Part shown: positions 34,144-42,197 of the stretch, piece after piece
Layout of the letters: each line of letters starts with the position of its first letter
How positions within the stretch are numbered: the stretch's first letter is position 1
Source: Pedobacter sp. FW305-3-2-15-E-R2A2
Lineage (GTDB): Bacteria; Bacteroidota; Bacteroidia; Sphingobacteriales; Sphingobacteriaceae
Direction: 5' to 3'
NCBI RefSeq assembly: GCF_038446955.1
Contig: NZ_CP151803.1
Span: 5,580,001-5,644,000, forward strand
DNA: 64,000 bases
The notes under the pieces: model-generated
Seen by the model: the letters and a program-made list of their open reading frames with translations, nothing else
Databases searched by the model: none
Told to the model about the DNA's origin: nothing
Program-made: the position numbers and the translations under genes

Positions 34144-34842
34144 TTAAATCGTTTCCAGGTACAATTTCTGCAAATCTCCCGCAGAAATGTCTTTTGCATT
34201 TAACGTATGAACCAAGGCAGCCTGACGCATAATTCCAATCCTCGTTCCTACATTTACCGCGTTAAAGATATCATGGGTGGCCATAAATATCGTTTTCCCC
34301 GCAGCTGAAAGCTGTTTCACAATTTCGCTGAATTCATGGGTGGCCTTGGGGTCCAATCCGCTCGTTGGCTCATCCATCAGAATCACCGCTGCATTTTTTG
34401 CGACAGCAATGGCAATGCCCACCTTCTGCCGCATCCCTTTGCTGTAATTCCCTACCCGTTTATGAAAAGCCTCGGGCTGTAAACCTGCCTGAAGCAAATA
34501 CTGTTCAAGTTCCACTCTTTTATATTTAAATCCGGCAATCCTGCTAAAGAAATCCAGGTTTTCCAGACTCGTCAGGTTGGCATATAACATCACCACTTCA
34601 GGAATATAGGCCAGAAACCGTTTGGTGTCTGCCTGGTTCGGTGAAACCAGTACCCCATTGACCAATGCTTGCCCGGAACTTGCTCCGGTAAATCCCAAAA
34701 ACAAATTGATGGTGGTGGTTTTCCCAGCGCCGTTTTGTCCCAACAAACAGAACACTTCGCCAGGTTCCACACTCAGGTTCAAGCGGTCAAGGGCAGTTTG
34801 GTCCCCGTATTTTTTGGTCAGTTCTATTGCTTGTAACATCAT
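34144..34842 (-). CDS. ABC transporter ATP-binding protein of the lanthipeptide cluster
   Basis: A 232-residue ATPase. Walker A GQNGAGKT (about 35-42), signature YSKGMRQKVGIA, Walker B VILMDEP and the switch His in ATHD are all present. It is the last gene of the minus-strand operon permease-permease-TonB receptor-ATPase, 8 bases after the receptor gene. With the two ABC-2 permeases it should form a complete inner-membrane transporter. The tail after the ATPase core is short, so it is of the simple LanF/NodI-like type often used for self-immunity. The role in immunity or transport of the lanthipeptide is inference from position and shared operator. Confidence 0.92.
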   Translation of the reverse strand: MMLQAIELTKKYGDQTALDRLNLSVEPGEVFCLLGQNGAGKTTTINLFLGFTGASSGQALVNGVLVSPNQADTKRFLAYIPEVVMLYANLTSLENLDFFSRIAGFKYKRVELEQYLLQAGLQPEAFHKRVGNYSKGMRQKVGIAIAVAKNAAVILMDEPTSGLDPKATHEFSEIVKQLSAAGKTIFMATHDIFNAVNVGTRIGIMRQAALVHTLNAKDISAGDLQKLYLETI

Positions 34843-34850
34843 AGGATGGC

Positions 34851-37022
34851 TTAAAATTTGATACCTACAGAGAATTTCACGTTAAAAGGATCTCCATCAA
34901 TATAATAGAAATTACGCCCTTCATAAGGATAGCTGGAAATGATGTCACCCGACGACATATACCGCTTCCCAGTCAGGTTATCCGCGATCAAGCGGAAGAA
35001 ATACTTGTCTTGTACATAACTGATGCCTGCATCAAATTTGGTAAAATCCGGAATGAACTCTCCTTTTTCTGAAGTACTTCGTTTGAGCATCGTCGTTTGT
35101 CCCACACTCAGGTTCAGGCTTGCCCTATTCTTTAAAGGGAACTTGTATTGTACCCAGGTATTGAGGATCTGCTGCGGGGTCTGTCCCAACTGTTTACCTA
35201 CACGTGTAGCATCATCGTCTTTAGTAACCGTCGCTTTTACAAAGGTATAATTGGTCACTAATGAAAGCTGATCGGTGATGTTTCCGATGATATCCAATTC
35301 TATTCCATCACTCGTCACCTCGCCCAATTGCTGGGAAAAACCGGGATGCGCCTGATCTGAAACCAAAACATTATTCTTAACGGTATGAAAACCGGTTAAA
35401 GTCGTATACAATTTAGAGCTGAACCAGGTCCTTTTCAGCCCCAGCTCCAAACTCCGTCCATGTTGAGGATCAACGGGATCTGATCCGATGAGTTCGTTTG
35501 CCGCATTAACAATTGCCCTCTGACCGCTCTGAGGAAAAAAAGACTGATCAAATAAAAAGAAAGCAGTGGTTGCACTATCGATCAGGTAAGTCAGCGTAGC
35601 GCGTGGAGAAAGTGCCTTCTGTTTGTAATTATTCGTTTTAACCACCCCTTTAGCATTGGTGGTCATCTTTTCATTGGTATACCAGGTATACCGCGCACCA
35701 AGCGTTAACAATAGCTTTTTATGCAATTCAATATTGTCGTAGATAAAGGCGGATTTTAAAAAAGTATTGTTGTTGATCCTGGTAAGACGTGTCGTCTGAC
35801 GAACCTGACCGGGATCCAGGGTATTTACCGGATTCGACTGCGCATAAGGAAACTCGATCTTTCCATTGTTCAGGACCAGGGAATCCCTGCTATTGGTATA
35901 ATCGGCGCCAAACAACAACTGATGACTGATCGGACCGGTCTTGATTTTACCATTCGCAAACAACTGGCTGGAAAACGTTTTTCCCGCTCCCCGGTTAAAA
36001 CTTGCCCTTCTCTTCGTCAGCCCATCAGGTCCAAAGTTTACCATGCTTCCTTTTGAAGTCATGTTCCAACTCGTATAAGGGGCTAACAAATAAGAAGATT
36101 GTGAAGTCAGCTGCCAGTTGTCATTGAACTTATGAATGGCGTAAATTCTGCCAGTTTGATTTTCGGTATAGCTGATGGGCAGTCCCCTGCCAGCACTGTA
36201 ATTCAAACGGATTGGTCCTTTGAGCATATCGACCTCACTGCGTACCTTAACAATCGCCGATCCGTTTTCACTTACCCCGCGTATAAAATCATATTCTGCC
36301 AATACATAAGTATTCGGACTGAAATTATACTGCAATACGGGTGCGAACACATATTTCTCTGTACGCAGGTCGTTCAGATAGGTATCCTTATGTTGATATG
36401 CGGCATTGAAGCGATAAGAAAAACCTTTTTTCTGAACCTGGGAACCAATATCTACGGAGGTCCGGAAGAGGTTAAAACTGCCGCCATTGACCACTACATT
36501 CAATAGTTTTTGCCCTGGTGTTTTGGTCGCAATGTTAATCGTTCCACCCGGTTCACCAAAAGAATTTAAAAATCCTGCAGGACCTTTTACAATCTCTATG
36601 CTTTCTATGATCGCTTCGTCATCTATCGATGCCCCATAGCTGAAACGACGTGACATGCCATTGAGTGTAGTAAACGCGGCGAATCCCCGGATTTGAGCCG
36701 TAGCGGAATTGTCAAAAGGCGTACTGTTGTATCCGAAATAAACACCACTCGCATTCCTGGCCACATCCCTGAGTTCAAAGCCGCCTTGCTGCTGCAGCAA
36801 AGCTGAAGAAACCCTGATGATGTTCTGGGGTGTCTGCAATAAAGGGGTTTGTAGTTTCATGGTATTGGTCAGGGTATCTGCAGAAAGTTTGACCACCCTT
36901 TGTTTCAGCACATTGACTTCCTTTAATTTATTAATTTTACGGGATACGGTATCTGTCTTTTGCCCATAACTAAGGGGCTGGTAGATCAAATAAAGGAGGG
37001 TTAAGTAAATTATTTTTTTCAT
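34851..37022 (-). CDS. TonB-dependent siderophore-type receptor of the lanthipeptide cluster
   Basis: A 723-residue outer-membrane receptor with signal peptide (1-20). The plug domain shows TPLLQTPQNIIRVSSALLQQ, ATAQIRGFAAFTTLNGMSRR and SIEIVKGPAGFLNSFGEPGG, the pattern of ferric-siderophore receptors. The barrel ends YIDGDPFNVKFSVGIKF. There is no SusC-type N-terminal domain and no SusD partner. It sits inside an ABC transporter operon, 11 bases after permease 2 and 8 before the ATPase, so an outer-membrane channel and an inner-membrane ABC pump are made together. Ligand unknown: it may be the lanthipeptide itself or a metal complex of it. Confidence 0.9.
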   Translation of the reverse strand: MKKIIYLTLLYLIYQPLSYGQKTDTVSRKINKLKEVNVLKQRVVKLSADTLTNTMKLQTPLLQTPQNIIRVSSALLQQQGGFELRDVARNASGVYFGYNSTPFDNSATAQIRGFAAFTTLNGMSRRFSYGASIDDEAIIESIEIVKGPAGFLNSFGEPGGTINIATKTPGQKLLNVVVNGGSFNLFRTSVDIGSQVQKKGFSYRFNAAYQHKDTYLNDLRTEKYVFAPVLQYNFSPNTYVLAEYDFIRGVSENGSAIVKVRSEVDMLKGPIRLNYSAGRGLPISYTENQTGRIYAIHKFNDNWQLTSQSSYLLAPYTSWNMTSKGSMVNFGPDGLTKRRASFNRGAGKTFSSQLFANGKIKTGPISHQLLFGADYTNSRDSLVLNNGKIEFPYAQSNPVNTLDPGQVRQTTRLTRINNNTFLKSAFIYDNIELHKKLLLTLGARYTWYTNEKMTTNAKGVVKTNNYKQKALSPRATLTYLIDSATTAFFLFDQSFFPQSGQRAIVNAANELIGSDPVDPQHGRSLELGLKRTWFSSKLYTTLTGFHTVKNNVLVSDQAHPGFSQQLGEVTSDGIELDIIGNITDQLSLVTNYTFVKATVTKDDDATRVGKQLGQTPQQILNTWVQYKFPLKNRASLNLSVGQTTMLKRSTSEKGEFIPDFTKFDAGISYVQDKYFFRLIADNLTGKRYMSSGDIISSYPYEGRNFYYIDGDPFNVKFSVGIKF

Positions 37023-37033
37023 TTATGTATGGG

Positions 37034-38458
37034 TTATTTGAGTATACTTTTTTTTCGGGCGATCCATAAAATCAAGGCTATGGCCAGCAAAATGGATATG
37101 CTGTTGATGAAGATTCGGGCCGTTCTGGTTTGATCCTGTTCCGGCTGAAAAACAGGGAGGTTCATCACCTCTTTCCGGCTTAGTTTTTTATCAGCCAGCA
37201 GGTAGCTGTTCATCAGCTTTACCCATCGGTTTTGGAAATCGCCGGCCTGTTGCTGATAAAACAGGTAATCATTTAAATCCGTCCGGGCAGTTCCATTGAT
37301 CAGGCTTTGCATCTGAGCTACCGGATTGATCCAGGCCGTTTTACTTAGCCAGGAATTGTGTTTCGCGGCTGCAGCATGGTATTTTTCAACATTCTCATTC
37401 ATCCTCCTGCCCAGCAAATCGTAATAGGCCACAAACCGCTTATTTCCATATTGGGCGGTATCAAAGACTTGTTGTAAAGGAAGATACCCTGGGTTGTTCC
37501 GGTAAAAATGAACCAGCAATTCTTTGATCGGCATTTCCCATGTCTCCAGCATCGTTTCCCTTTGATGGGATACCAGTTCCGTCCGTAAAGGCATCGGATA
37601 TTTCAATGCAGCGAGCTTATTCATGAGTGCAGGCAGAATTAAGGTCAGCAGCAACCAGACACCAAGAAGTGTTAGGGAATTGATGCGGGAAGATTTGCGG
37701 AGGACCACAACCAGCCAGCAAACAGAAAACCAGAATACGAGGTAAACGGTCAATACAAAAAACCAGAGCAACACATCTGCAGCCGATAAAAAAGTACCTG
37801 CAAGATGCATCAAAAGACCAGCGATGCTCAAGATCCATCCAAGCGTGCAGACCAATACCAGGCGGAACAACAGCTTATGAAGCAGGATCTGGTTTAGATT
37901 TCCGCTTTGCACATTTAACAAACGGTCTGTCTGCTGCTCCTTTTCTTTAGCATAAAGATCATAACAAAGCATGATGATCAGCAGCGGAAATAAATAGATC
38001 AGTACGAAAGAAAAATCAAAATTACCGGAAGCCAGTTTCTCCGGATTGGCAATCTCCGCGTTGGGAGGCGTCAGGATGTCCCGTTTGCTGTTAATGATGT
38101 CAAAATAAGGAAGAATGTCCCTTTGACCGATGGCCATCAGGGCCAATCCCTGGGGAGGATTGCTCGCCACTGGCGATGCCCGGTATTCGATCACCTGCGG
38201 CAGTCCTGCCTGTGCAGCCAGCGTCTTTCCTTTAACCGTACTGGTATCTGCATCAAAACGCTCCAGCAATTCCTTGGAATGAGCCTGTTGGTTTTTCACT
38301 AATGTATCCAGCCCCGAAAGCTGTTGTCCGACAAACCGATGTCCGACACTCAGGCTATAAAAACCGATCAGCAGGAAAAATATAAGGATCAGGAGTTGTG
38401 AAGGCTGACGAAGAAATTGTCGCCATTCAAAGCTGAAAATTAATTTAAGTAAGGGCAT
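37034..38458 (-). CDS. ABC-2 type permease, DUF3526-like (permease 2)
   Basis: A 474-residue membrane protein. A first helix near 20-37 is followed by a large extracytoplasmic domain (about 40-145), then five helices between about 145 and 300 and a last one near 450-468. The extracytoplasmic part contains GLALMAIGQRDILPYFDIIN, and the later soluble loop has MNENVEKYHAAAAKHNSWLS. It is homologous in layout to the next permease and pairs with it as a heterodimer. The family (ABC-2, DUF3526) is common in Bacteroidota peptide and lipid exporters. It starts 3 bases after the permease 1 stop. Confidence 0.87.
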   Translation of the reverse strand: MPLLKLIFSFEWRQFLRQPSQLLILIFFLLIGFYSLSVGHRFVGQQLSGLDTLVKNQQAHSKELLERFDADTSTVKGKTLAAQAGLPQVIEYRASPVASNPPQGLALMAIGQRDILPYFDIINSKRDILTPPNAEIANPEKLASGNFDFSFVLIYLFPLLIIMLCYDLYAKEKEQQTDRLLNVQSGNLNQILLHKLLFRLVLVCTLGWILSIAGLLMHLAGTFLSAADVLLWFFVLTVYLVFWFSVCWLVVVLRKSSRINSLTLLGVWLLLTLILPALMNKLAALKYPMPLRTELVSHQRETMLETWEMPIKELLVHFYRNNPGYLPLQQVFDTAQYGNKRFVAYYDLLGRRMNENVEKYHAAAAKHNSWLSKTAWINPVAQMQSLINGTARTDLNDYLFYQQQAGDFQNRWVKLMNSYLLADKKLSRKEVMNLPVFQPEQDQTRTARIFINSISILLAIALILWIARKKSILK

Positions 38459-38461
38459 ATC

Positions 38462-39889
38462 CTAAAACAATGAAGATTTCGAAACAAAGTGTAGAGACAG
38501 GGAGAGCAGCAATGCCCAGCAACAGATCGATATTATTCCGGTTTTTTGCATCCCGGCGATCCTGGATAAAGAGGGAAAATCATACTGAAAATCCTTCAGC
38601 TGCCGGAAGAATTCCGGAGCAGCAATATAGGCTTTCTGATCTTTCTGCGGATGATTGGCCAGTTCCAGGTTTAAGTCCCGGATCAATGCGTTCCGGTATT
38701 TCTTTGCCTGCCTAAAGAAATCCTGATGATGATAAAAATCTGTTCCTGACATGGCCATTGAGAGCCGTTTCAGACTGATAAAAGGGTTCAGTAACCCTGC
38801 ATTATTCAAGAAAGACTGCTGCTGGTTAAAAGTTTGTTCCAGCTCGGCATAGTAATGATCAAACACTTTATTCTGGTAGTCTTCATTGTACTGAAGAATT
38901 AAGCCGTCGGCATTTACCGGTAACTGACTGGCGCTATCAACCTTATATTTTTTAAGCAGTGCTTTCAGGTAAATTTCAGCTCTTTCCTGGTAAGGCGGAT
39001 CTCCATTAATTCCTTTTAGAAACCCGACCTTAATATGGTCCTTAAAGGCTGCCCTGGACATTAAGGGGTAACGTTGATCTGCAAGACCCGTGGCTATTTT
39101 TGGCAATAAGACCCCGCTAAAAAGCCATAGGTTTAAAACAATCATGACGGCCGTTCCCGAGCGTTTACTACAGACAGAAACCAGGACCCCGGCTAAAGTC
39201 ACGAGTAGATAAAAGAGTAAATATCCGGCGATAATGACCAGGAACCGGCCTAACAGCAAGGTACCGGAAGGAGTAAACCATAAGAAAAGCGATGACAGTA
39301 TAAATACGGGTAACACCAACAGCACCACAAAAAGGTAATTCGCAAAAACCTTCCCCCAGACCAATTGTGTTGGTTTTATCCCCTGGGCCATTAACATTTT
39401 AAACGTCCCCGATTCCCTTTCAAAAGTCAGTGAGGAGGAGCTGATAAAAAACAGCAATAAGGGAATGAGCAATTGCATGATCAGTGCCAGCGTAAAGGAA
39501 CCGAAGCGCATCAGGGCATCATTGCTTTCTGCATTGCTATAATCAACCTCATGCTGTACATGTGCTTCTACCCGATAGGTAGTCCCGAAATAATCATTTA
39601 AGCCAGGGTCAAATGCGCTGATCAGATTTAAGGGTTTAAAAAGATAAGTACCAAAATGAGCCGCATCATGCGGATTGGTGTGTTGGGCCTTAAACTGATC
39701 CCTAAATTTCACATTGGACTGCTCCCTGCTTTGCTGGTCTTGCTGATACTGAAAAACCGTCAGTAAACTACTGACTGCAAACAAGGTATAGATGATCACC
39801 GCCAAGGTGCTCATGATGCGGTCACGGTAAGCCAACCGGAATTCTTTCCAGACTAAACTGCGCAATGGAGTGGATAAGTTCAGAGACAT
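38462..39889 (-). CDS. ABC-2 type permease, DUF3526-like (permease 1)
   Basis: A 475-residue membrane protein, first gene of the operon. It has the same topology as the following gene: helix 1 near 27-44, a periplasmic domain, and a block of helices beginning near FGSFTLALIMQLLIPLLLFF. The segment FERESGTFKMLMAQGIKPTQ is the cytoplasmic coupling-helix motif of ABC-2 permeases. Sequence similarity between the two is low but the plan is equal. Its promoter region overlaps two copies of the 17-bp palindrome at 39903-39950, shared with the biosynthetic operon read the other way. Confidence 0.87.
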   Translation of the reverse strand: MSLNLSTPLRSLVWKEFRLAYRDRIMSTLAVIIYTLFAVSSLLTVFQYQQDQQSREQSNVKFRDQFKAQHTNPHDAAHFGTYLFKPLNLISAFDPGLNDYFGTTYRVEAHVQHEVDYSNAESNDALMRFGSFTLALIMQLLIPLLLFFISSSSLTFERESGTFKMLMAQGIKPTQLVWGKVFANYLFVVLLVLPVFILSSLFLWFTPSGTLLLGRFLVIIAGYLLFYLLVTLAGVLVSVCSKRSGTAVMIVLNLWLFSGVLLPKIATGLADQRYPLMSRAAFKDHIKVGFLKGINGDPPYQERAEIYLKALLKKYKVDSASQLPVNADGLILQYNEDYQNKVFDHYYAELEQTFNQQQSFLNNAGLLNPFISLKRLSMAMSGTDFYHHQDFFRQAKKYRNALIRDLNLELANHPQKDQKAYIAAPEFFRQLKDFQYDFPSLSRIAGMQKTGIISICCWALLLSLSLHFVSKSSLF

Positions 39890-39902
39890 TTACATAAATT
39901 AA

Positions 39903-39950
39903 TTGCATCAAAGTTGCATTATAATTATCATATTTGCAACATTGTTGTAT
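39903..39950. promoter_or_regulatory. Divergent promoter with two copies of the cluster operator
   Basis: TTGCATCAAAGTTGCAT (39903-39919) and TTGCAACATTGTTGTAT (39934-39950) are two near copies of the 17-bp palindrome found at the precursor promoter. Minus-strand elements GTTG and CAACTTTG are 20 bp apart; plus-strand elements GTTG (39913) and CAACATTG (39937) are also 20 bp apart. Each palindrome therefore overlaps a -33 element of one promoter and a -7 element of the other. The -7 boxes depart from consensus (TAnnTTTG), as expected for controlled promoters. Confidence 0.6.
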
Positions 39951-39967
39951 TTAAGATGATATTATAT

Positions 39968-42169
39968 ATGTCTCCTATTTTCTCTTTCAGCAGGTTTCCT
40001 TTTTACAAACAACCAGATGCAATGGACTGCGGGCCAGTCTGCCTGAAAATCGTTACGGAGTATTATGGAAAAACCTTTCCGCTGGCACATTTCCGGAAAT
40101 TATGCAGTATCGGAAAACAGGGAACCACCATGGCCAATATGATCGCCGCTTCGAAATCATTGGGATTTAAGACACTCGCCGCAGAGCTACCCTATCTCCA
40201 GTTGCGGAACAAAGTCCCCCTCCCCTGCATCCTGCACTGGGAAAAAGAACATTATGTCGTTTTATACCGCATGACCGATAAATACGCCTGGTTATCCGAC
40301 CCGGCAATGACTGGCAGACTGAAGGTCAAAACCAAAGATTTTCTCCATTCCTGGCAAATAGAAGAGGGAAGTGATCTGGGCAGGGCCTTGCTGCTGGAAA
40401 CCACCCCGCGCTTTCAGGAGCAGCAAAGTATAGCCGCGCAATCGGCTTCCTTATGGTCCCTGCTCCCCTACCTCAAATTACATCGTAAAAGCTTAATTCC
40501 TATTGGCCTGAGCTTGATTCTTGCCAGCGTTTTCTCTTTAATCATCCCTCTACTGACGCAATTGATTGTCGACAAGGGGATCAACGGAAAAAACACCAAC
40601 CTCCTTTTCCTGATTTGTATCGGCCAGCTGATGTTGTTTTCCGGACGAATGCTGATGGATTTCCTCCGGGCACGCCTCCTGTTCAGGTTGGGAGCAAGAA
40701 CGAGCATCACCCTGTTAAAAGAATTTCTGGCAAAGCTGATGCAATTGCCTTTCTCCTTTTTCGACAACCGGCAGGCGGGTGATAACATGCAAAGGGTAAA
40801 TGACAACCAGCGTGTAGAAGAATTTTTAACGAATTCGCTGATCAGTTTTATCCTCTCTCTGATCACACTTGTTGTGCTTGGCGGGGTATTGTGTTATTAT
40901 AACTGGCAGATCTTTTTAATCTTCCTCGCTGGTGCGAGCCTAAGCGTGCTTTGGTCGAATTCATTTAAGCAGAAAAGAAAGGTCATCGACCAAAAGAAAT
41001 TCAAAGTACTCTCAGCGAATCAACAGCTTTTACTGGAGATTTTTTATGCGATGCAGGAAATCAAACTTACCGGAAGTGAAAAGGAAAAACAACAATTATG
41101 GGAAGGGCTGCAAGACCGCTCTTATGATTTAAAACTCGAAGCCTTACAGCTGGATCAGCTGATGCAGGGCATCGGCTTTTTCATCAATGAGGTCAAAAAC
41201 GTCTTGATTACTTATGCCGCCGCCATGCTTGTGATCAACGATCAGGTGACTTTGGGTGGCATGCTCGCCATCACCTATATCTGCGGACAGCTCAATACTC
41301 CGATCACACAATTGGTGGAATTTGCCAGGGTCTCCCAGAATACAAAATTCAGCTTGCAACGCATGGCAGAAGTTCATCAGGAAATCCCGGAGGATTTTGG
41401 GCTCAAAGCACAACCCCTTCCTTCCGAACCGGAAGACATCCTGCTAAAACAAGTCAGTTTTCAATACGGAAACCCACAAGCCCCATTTGTCTTAAAAAAC
41501 CTGGACTTATTGATCCCTGCCGGAAAGGTGACCGCCATCGTAGGCATGAGTGGAAGTGGCAAAACAACCCTCATTAAGCTCTTATTGAAATTCTATGAAG
41601 TGAGTAAAGGCTCCATTAGTATCGGAAACAGACCCATAGCTCAACTTCATGCCAAGGCCTGGAGAGCAGCCTGTGGTGTAGTGATGCAGGACGGATATAT
41701 TTTTATGGACACCATTGCCAATAATATATACGCTGGGGCTTTTGTGAAAAATGAAAAAAGGCTTTATGAAGTCGCAAAAATGGCCAATATGCATGATTTT
41801 TTTAGCGCCATGCCCTTTGGTTATCAGACCGTGGTAGGAAAAGACGGATATGGATTAAGTGAAGGACAGAAACAGCGGCTCCTGATTGCCAGGTTGATTT
41901 ATAGAAATCCTGCTTATGTTTTTCTGGACGAGGCCACCAATGCGCTGGATGCACACAATGAATTGTCTATCGTCAATAACCTGAATGAGTTCTTTAAAGG
42001 CAAAACAGTGCTGATCGTCGCACACCGGCTGAGTACTGTAAAAAATGCCGATCAGATTGTCGTGCTGAATCAGGGCGAACTCGTCGAAAAAGGGACACAC
42101 CAGGAGTTGATCCAAGGGAAAGGAAGCTATTACCACCTGATCAAAAATCAACTTGAATTAAGTAAATAA
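39968..42169 (+). CDS. Peptidase-containing ABC transporter (PCAT) for lanthipeptide export
   Basis: A 733-residue bifunctional protein, started at MSPIFSFSRFPFYKQPDAMD (an upstream ATG would add 18 residues inside the promoter). The C39 peptidase is N-terminal with Cys21 (MDCGPVC), His95 (HYVVLY) and Asp111 (SDPAMTG), all intact. Membrane helices run from about 165 to 440, then the ATPase: Walker A GMSGSGKTT (526), signature LSEGQKQR (630), Walker B with Asp654. It cuts after a double-Gly leader and exports the peptide. The precursor at 47786-47977 has a Gly-Gly at residues 34-35, a fitting substrate. Confidence 0.95.
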   Translation: MSPIFSFSRFPFYKQPDAMDCGPVCLKIVTEYYGKTFPLAHFRKLCSIGKQGTTMANMIAASKSLGFKTLAAELPYLQLRNKVPLPCILHWEKEHYVVLYRMTDKYAWLSDPAMTGRLKVKTKDFLHSWQIEEGSDLGRALLLETTPRFQEQQSIAAQSASLWSLLPYLKLHRKSLIPIGLSLILASVFSLIIPLLTQLIVDKGINGKNTNLLFLICIGQLMLFSGRMLMDFLRARLLFRLGARTSITLLKEFLAKLMQLPFSFFDNRQAGDNMQRVNDNQRVEEFLTNSLISFILSLITLVVLGGVLCYYNWQIFLIFLAGASLSVLWSNSFKQKRKVIDQKKFKVLSANQQLLLEIFYAMQEIKLTGSEKEKQQLWEGLQDRSYDLKLEALQLDQLMQGIGFFINEVKNVLITYAAAMLVINDQVTLGGMLAITYICGQLNTPITQLVEFARVSQNTKFSLQRMAEVHQEIPEDFGLKAQPLPSEPEDILLKQVSFQYGNPQAPFVLKNLDLLIPAGKVTAIVGMSGSGKTTLIKLLLKFYEVSKGSISIGNRPIAQLHAKAWRAACGVVMQDGYIFMDTIANNIYAGAFVKNEKRLYEVAKMANMHDFFSAMPFGYQTVVGKDGYGLSEGQKQRLLIARLIYRNPAYVFLDEATNALDAHNELSIVNNLNEFFKGKTVLIVAHRLSTVKNADQIVVLNQGELVEKGTHQELIQGKGSYYHLIKNQLELSK

Positions 42170-42197
42170 TCCAATTTAAGATAAAACCAGAGCGTAA